This document shows positions 4,849 to 7,316 of a stretch of DNA of 7,316 bases, piece after piece. The notes under the pieces were generated by a model. The model searched no databases and had not been told where the DNA came from. It saw only the letters and a list, made by a program, of their open reading frames with translations. The position numbers and the translations under genes were made by a program. The stretch is taken from positions 1 to 7,316 of the forward strand of contig JALWRU010000135.1 of the NCBI GenBank assembly GCA_026994095.1, written 5' to 3'. Source of the DNA: Nitrospira sp. (GTDB lineage Bacteria; Nitrospirota; JACRHL01). Position 1 is the first letter of the stretch. Every line of letters begins with the position of its first letter.

Positions 4849-5757
4849 GTGAAACGCAGTACCAATCTGGCCTGGGCTGAGCTACGTGTTGGCATATTAC
4901 TGGTGGCCACTTTGCTGGTGGGCACCATCACACTTACCTTCTTCTCCAGCATTCGCGAGTATTTTCGCCCCACCTTCCCGGTGCACGTGATGATGAGCGA
5001 TGTCTCGGGCCTCAAAAAAGGGGCGTTGGTGATGCTCACCGGTTTGCAGGTGGGCAGTGTATCGGCGCTTCAGATGCGCGGCGATCAGGTGCAGGTTGAC
5101 CTGTCGATCTACACCGTATTTCAGAGCGGGATCCATGAAGACGCCACCGCTACGCTGGGCTCTGCCGGGTTGCTGGGTGACAAATATGTGAACCTGTCCA
5201 GTGGTGATCAGGATGCGCCCATATTAGGCGAAGGCGGGGTGCTTCAAGAGGGGGTGGCCAGCACCGATATCGCCGGGATATTGGGCGAGGCGGAAGACGT
5301 CACTACACGCATCAACCTGTTGCTGTCTGAACTGACCGAGGTGGTGCATGTTTTACGGGCAGGGCAGGGGACTGCCGGTAAGCTGTTGAACGACTCGGAA
5401 CTGTATGATGCGGCCAGCGATACCGCTCGTGCACTGTCGGTCACCGCCGGGGAGTTGTCGGGCACCGCCAAGCGGTTTAACACGCTGGGCAAACAGTTGC
5501 AAAAAGACCTGCTGGAGGGTGACGGCACCTTGCAGCGGCTGACCGGTAACCCAGAGCCGTTTGAACGACTCAACTCCAGCATGGCCCATCTGGATGCGGT
5601 GTTGGCCCGGCTGGAGGCAGGCGAAGGGTCTCTGGGCAAGCTGTTAAATGACGAAGCCACCACCGAAGAGTTGACCGGGCTGATTGCCGACATCCGCCGT
5701 CTGGTGCAAAAGATCGAGGCGGAGCCAAAGAAGTACCTGCACTTCACGGTGTTTTAA
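4849..5757 (+). CDS. mlaD: MlaD-family MCE-domain substrate-binding protein
   Basis: The 302-residue protein is anchored in the inner membrane by one segment at about residues 12-33, with the rest in the periplasm. The MCE domain spans roughly 42-118, including DVSGLKKGALVMLTGLQVGSV-like sequence (51-71) and GLLGDKYVNLSSG (107-119). MCE domains form hexameric rings with a lipid-conducting pore above MlaE. E. coli MlaD has about 183 residues, so this one carries about 120 extra residues, mainly helical. In this tail a motif of the form GxGTxGKLLND occurs at 172-182 and 258-268, with a weaker copy at 224-234. The start is GTG at 4849, with AGGA (4836-4839) nine bases upstream. It ends with KKYLHFTVF, a common MlaD-like terminus. 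No mlaC or mlaB follows; the next gene is convergent and 30 bases away. Confidence 0.92.
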   Translation: MKRSTNLAWAELRVGILLVATLLVGTITLTFFSSIREYFRPTFPVHVMMSDVSGLKKGALVMLTGLQVGSVSALQMRGDQVQVDLSIYTVFQSGIHEDATATLGSAGLLGDKYVNLSSGDQDAPILGEGGVLQEGVASTDIAGILGEAEDVTTRINLLLSELTEVVHVLRAGQGTAGKLLNDSELYDAASDTARALSVTAGELSGTAKRFNTLGKQLQKDLLEGDGTLQRLTGNPEPFERLNSSMAHLDAVLARLEAGEGSLGKLLNDEATTEELTGLIADIRRLVQKIEAEPKKYLHFTVF

Positions 5758-5787
5758 GCGGCCCACCTGAGGCCCTGCAATGGCCGG

Positions 5788-6408
5788 TTACGGGTGGATG
5801 TTAATCACCACCGAGATCAGGTTGATGCCCGGGTTGATATCGGTGATGCCACCGTTAGAGATATGCAGGATGCGCACCCCCGCTGACAGGTGTGGGACCA
5901 GCCTCCAGCCCGCTTCCGCAAAACTCAAAAATTGCAGTCGCCCACCCAGATTGATGCGTCCGATGATGCCGTCATCCAGTCGCGCCACACGGGATGCACC
6001 AGACAGGTACAGGCCGTAGTGGTGGGGTTCGATCGATACCTGTAGCCCCAGGCTGTAGACCCTGCTGGTATCGTTACCACCCGACAGGCGACCGACGCCA
6101 ATCAGGCCCAGTGTCTCCAGTTGCCAGTGCGGGTTGAGTGCGCGATGCCAGGGCAGCCGTAAGGCGGCAACCGCCTCCCGGTAGCGAACATTATTGCCTC
6201 GTGACGCCTGAATGGTGCCGGATACCGCCAGGTGAGAAAACAGCTCCTGCGAAGTGGTGTGCTCTGCCCTCGCTACCTGTGGAAGGCATAGCATCAGCCC
6301 GGTTAACAGGCCGATTACCAACCAAGCGGTTGGTTGGCAAAGAGATGGCGGAAGGTGCCTTTGGTGTGCTGGCCTGTTCACGGGCTGTATGGTACACAGA
6401 ACCATCAT
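5788..6408 (-). CDS. PagL-family acyloxyacyl hydrolase (predicted lipid A deacylase)
   Basis: This 206-residue protein has a hydrophobic signal segment (28-45) ending in ARA, so cleavage is likely after residue 48, and then a short beta-rich domain suited to an outer-membrane barrel. The C-terminal HISNGGITDINPGIN (182-196) is the PagL catalytic signature. In P. aeruginosa PagL, His and Ser of 'HxSN' plus a downstream Glu remove the 3-O acyl chain from lipid A. Here His182, Ser184 and Asn185 are present but the Glu position is Asn196. The start is uncertain: ATG 6408 and ATG 6405 lack a clear ribosome site, and GTG at codon 10 would give a more ordinary signal peptide. It lies 87 bases after the helicase gene on the same strand and 30 bases from the end of mlaD, facing it. 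I see no intrinsic terminator in that 30-base gap. Its function links to the lipid transporter next door by location only. Confidence 0.82.
   Translation of the reverse strand: MMVLCTIQPVNRPAHQRHLPPSLCQPTAWLVIGLLTGLMLCLPQVARAEHTTSQELFSHLAVSGTIQASRGNNVRYREAVAALRLPWHRALNPHWQLETLGLIGVGRLSGGNDTSRVYSLGLQVSIEPHHYGLYLSGASRVARLDDGIIGRINLGGRLQFLSFAEAGWRLVPHLSAGVRILHISNGGITDINPGINLISVVINIHP
6318..6337. repeat. perfect 8-base hairpin in the signal-peptide coding region
   Basis: CCAACCAA (6318-6325) and TTGGTTGG (6330-6337) are perfect inverted arms around a 4-base GCGG loop. The element lies at about codons 24-31 of the PagL-like gene, just before the hydrophobic core of the signal peptide. It has no T-tract and may be chance or an mRNA structure affecting early translation. 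Confidence 0.45.
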
Positions 6409-6495
6409 GACACCGGCAAGAATTTATCGATTGGACCGTGTTGCAATCCCTGCAATCGTTTAGTGCGTCTGGCAAATATGGCTGGCAAGGCCCGC

Positions 6496-7316
6496 CTAGA
6501 ACGCCCCGAAAATCCCTTCCAGATCGGCCAGTTCCAATTTGCTTGCCCGGCCAGCCTCTTCCCCCACCACCTGATCGAACAGGTTACGCTTGCGCTCCTG
6601 TAGCGCGACGATCTTCTCTTCCACCGTGTCGGCGGTAATCAATTTGTACGAGAACACCTTGCGGGTCTGACCAATGCGGTGAGCCCGGTCGGTGGCCTGT
6701 AATTCCACAGCCGGATTCCACCAGGGGTCAAAGTGAACAACGTAGTCGGCACCGGTCAGGTTGAGGCCGGTGCCACCCGCCTTCAGGCTGATTAAAAACA
6801 GCGGAATGTCCGGATTGTTCTGGAACTCCTGCACCCGTCTGGCCCGATCGCGGGTGCGACCATCCAGATAGGAATAGGCCAGATGGGCGGCATCCAGATG
6901 CTGCCGCAGAATGGTCAACATGCCCACAAACTGGCTGAATACCAGCACCCGGTGGCCCTCTTCGACCGCTTCACTGATCAACTCCATAAAGAGCGTGCGT
7001 TTGGCGGATTCGGTCACCCCGGCGGCCATGTCGCGGGGTAGCAACTGCGGGTCACAGCAGACCTGCCGCAGCTTCATCAGCGCATCCAGAATGGTGATGC
7101 TGCTGCGGGCCATGCCGCGTTTTTCGATGCTCTTGGCCACCTTCTCCCGGCACAGTTGGCGGATGGTATCGTACAGGGCGCGTTGCTCCCCCTCCATGCG
7201 GCACATGAGGGTGGTTTCCACCCGCTCTGGCAGGTCGGAGGCGACCTCCTGTTTGGTGCGCCGGAGGATGAACGGGCGTACCCGCTGGGACAGTTTTTCG
7301 GTGGCCTCGGCATCAC
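6496..7316 (-). CDS. SNF2-family DEAD/DEAH-box helicase, C-terminal part (N-terminus beyond right edge)
   Basis: The frame is open across the right edge, and 272 residues plus the stop are visible. The first part has PFILRRTKQEV (14-24) and LPERVE, the conserved link between the two RecA-like lobes of SNF2 proteins. The second lobe carries motif IV RVLVFSQF (122-129), motif V ISLKAGGTGLNLT (165-177) and motif VI QATDRAHRIGQ (196-206), where the arginines contact ATP. The Walker A and B motifs lie in the first lobe, outside the window. Bacterial SNF2 proteins are ATP-driven DNA translocases acting on DNA-bound proteins, often RNA polymerase; which type this is cannot be told from the C-terminal half. 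An internal GTG at 7221 is not the start because the family sequence continues upstream. The protein ends shortly after the helicase domain. The PagL-like gene follows on the same strand. Confidence 0.94.
   Translation of the reverse strand, partial: DAEATEKLSQRVRPFILRRTKQEVASDLPERVETTLMCRMEGEQRALYDTIRQLCREKVAKSIEKRGMARSSITILDALMKLRQVCCDPQLLPRDMAAGVTESAKRTLFMELISEAVEEGHRVLVFSQFVGMLTILRQHLDAAHLAYSYLDGRTRDRARRVQEFQNNPDIPLFLISLKAGGTGLNLTGADYVVHFDPWWNPAVELQATDRAHRIGQTRKVFSYKLITADTVEEKIVALQERKRNLFDQVVGEEAGRASKLELADLEGIFGAF

Noticed and set aside
5244..5747. Leftward 167-codon ORF
   Set aside because: It is antisense to the mlaD tail and is Ser/Arg-rich, as expected from the reverse complement of GC-rich coding sequence.
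6442..6457. Direct repeat TGCAATC-CC-TGCAATC upstream of the PagL-like gene
   Set aside because: Only two 7-base copies are present and I could not place them relative to a convincing promoter, so chance cannot be excluded.

Overview
The window looks like a chromosomal segment of a diderm (Gram-negative) proteobacterium. The sequence is GC-rich and tightly packed. It encodes an inner-membrane lipid transporter of the Mla type, a PagL-like outer-membrane lipid A deacylase, and a TusA sulfur carrier. I cannot fix the class. The mlaE-mlaF-mlaD gene order and the long MlaD differ from the enteric mlaFEDCB layout. I see no rRNA, tRNA, CRISPR array, insertion sequence or phage gene.

Layout from left to right. 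(1) 1-731, minus strand: the N-terminal 243 residues of a protein that resembles the leader domain of some HEAT-repeat proteins. It runs off the left edge, and a good sigma70-type promoter lies upstream of it at 802-830. (2) 903-2395, plus strand: a full-length cysteine-desulfurase-fold protein followed by a TusA-like sulfurtransferase, closed by a clear intrinsic terminator at 2400-2442. (3) 2503-3087, plus strand: a typical 2-Cys peroxiredoxin of the Prx1/AhpC class with its own intrinsic terminator at 3165-3198. (4) 3218-5757, plus strand: a promoter and then mlaE, mlaF and mlaD. mlaE and mlaF overlap by four bases. (5) 5788-6408, minus strand: a PagL-family acyloxyacyl hydrolase, convergent with mlaD. 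(6) 6496-7316, minus strand: the C-terminal half of a SNF2-family helicase, cut by the right edge.

The most striking observation is in block 2. The desulfurase-like protein aligns along its whole length with IscS/NifS and keeps the mobile-loop cysteine that carries persulfide (Cys327). It has Thr204 where the family has the PLP-binding lysine. Other pocket residues are changed too: Gln183, Asn155, His205, the phosphate-binding Thr243 and the substrate-binding Arg354 in E. coli IscS numbering. It cannot be a normal PLP cysteine desulfurase. Because it is intact and directly upstream of tusA, it may be a repurposed persulfide relay, scaffold or partner subunit in sulfur transfer. That role is inference.

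Blocks 4 and 5 together make an outer-membrane lipid neighbourhood: a phospholipid transporter of the MCE type next to a lipid A-modifying enzyme. Neither MlaC nor MlaB is encoded here. MlaF ends where E. coli MlaF begins its C-terminal extension, and MlaD has a long helical tail with a repeated Gly-rich motif.
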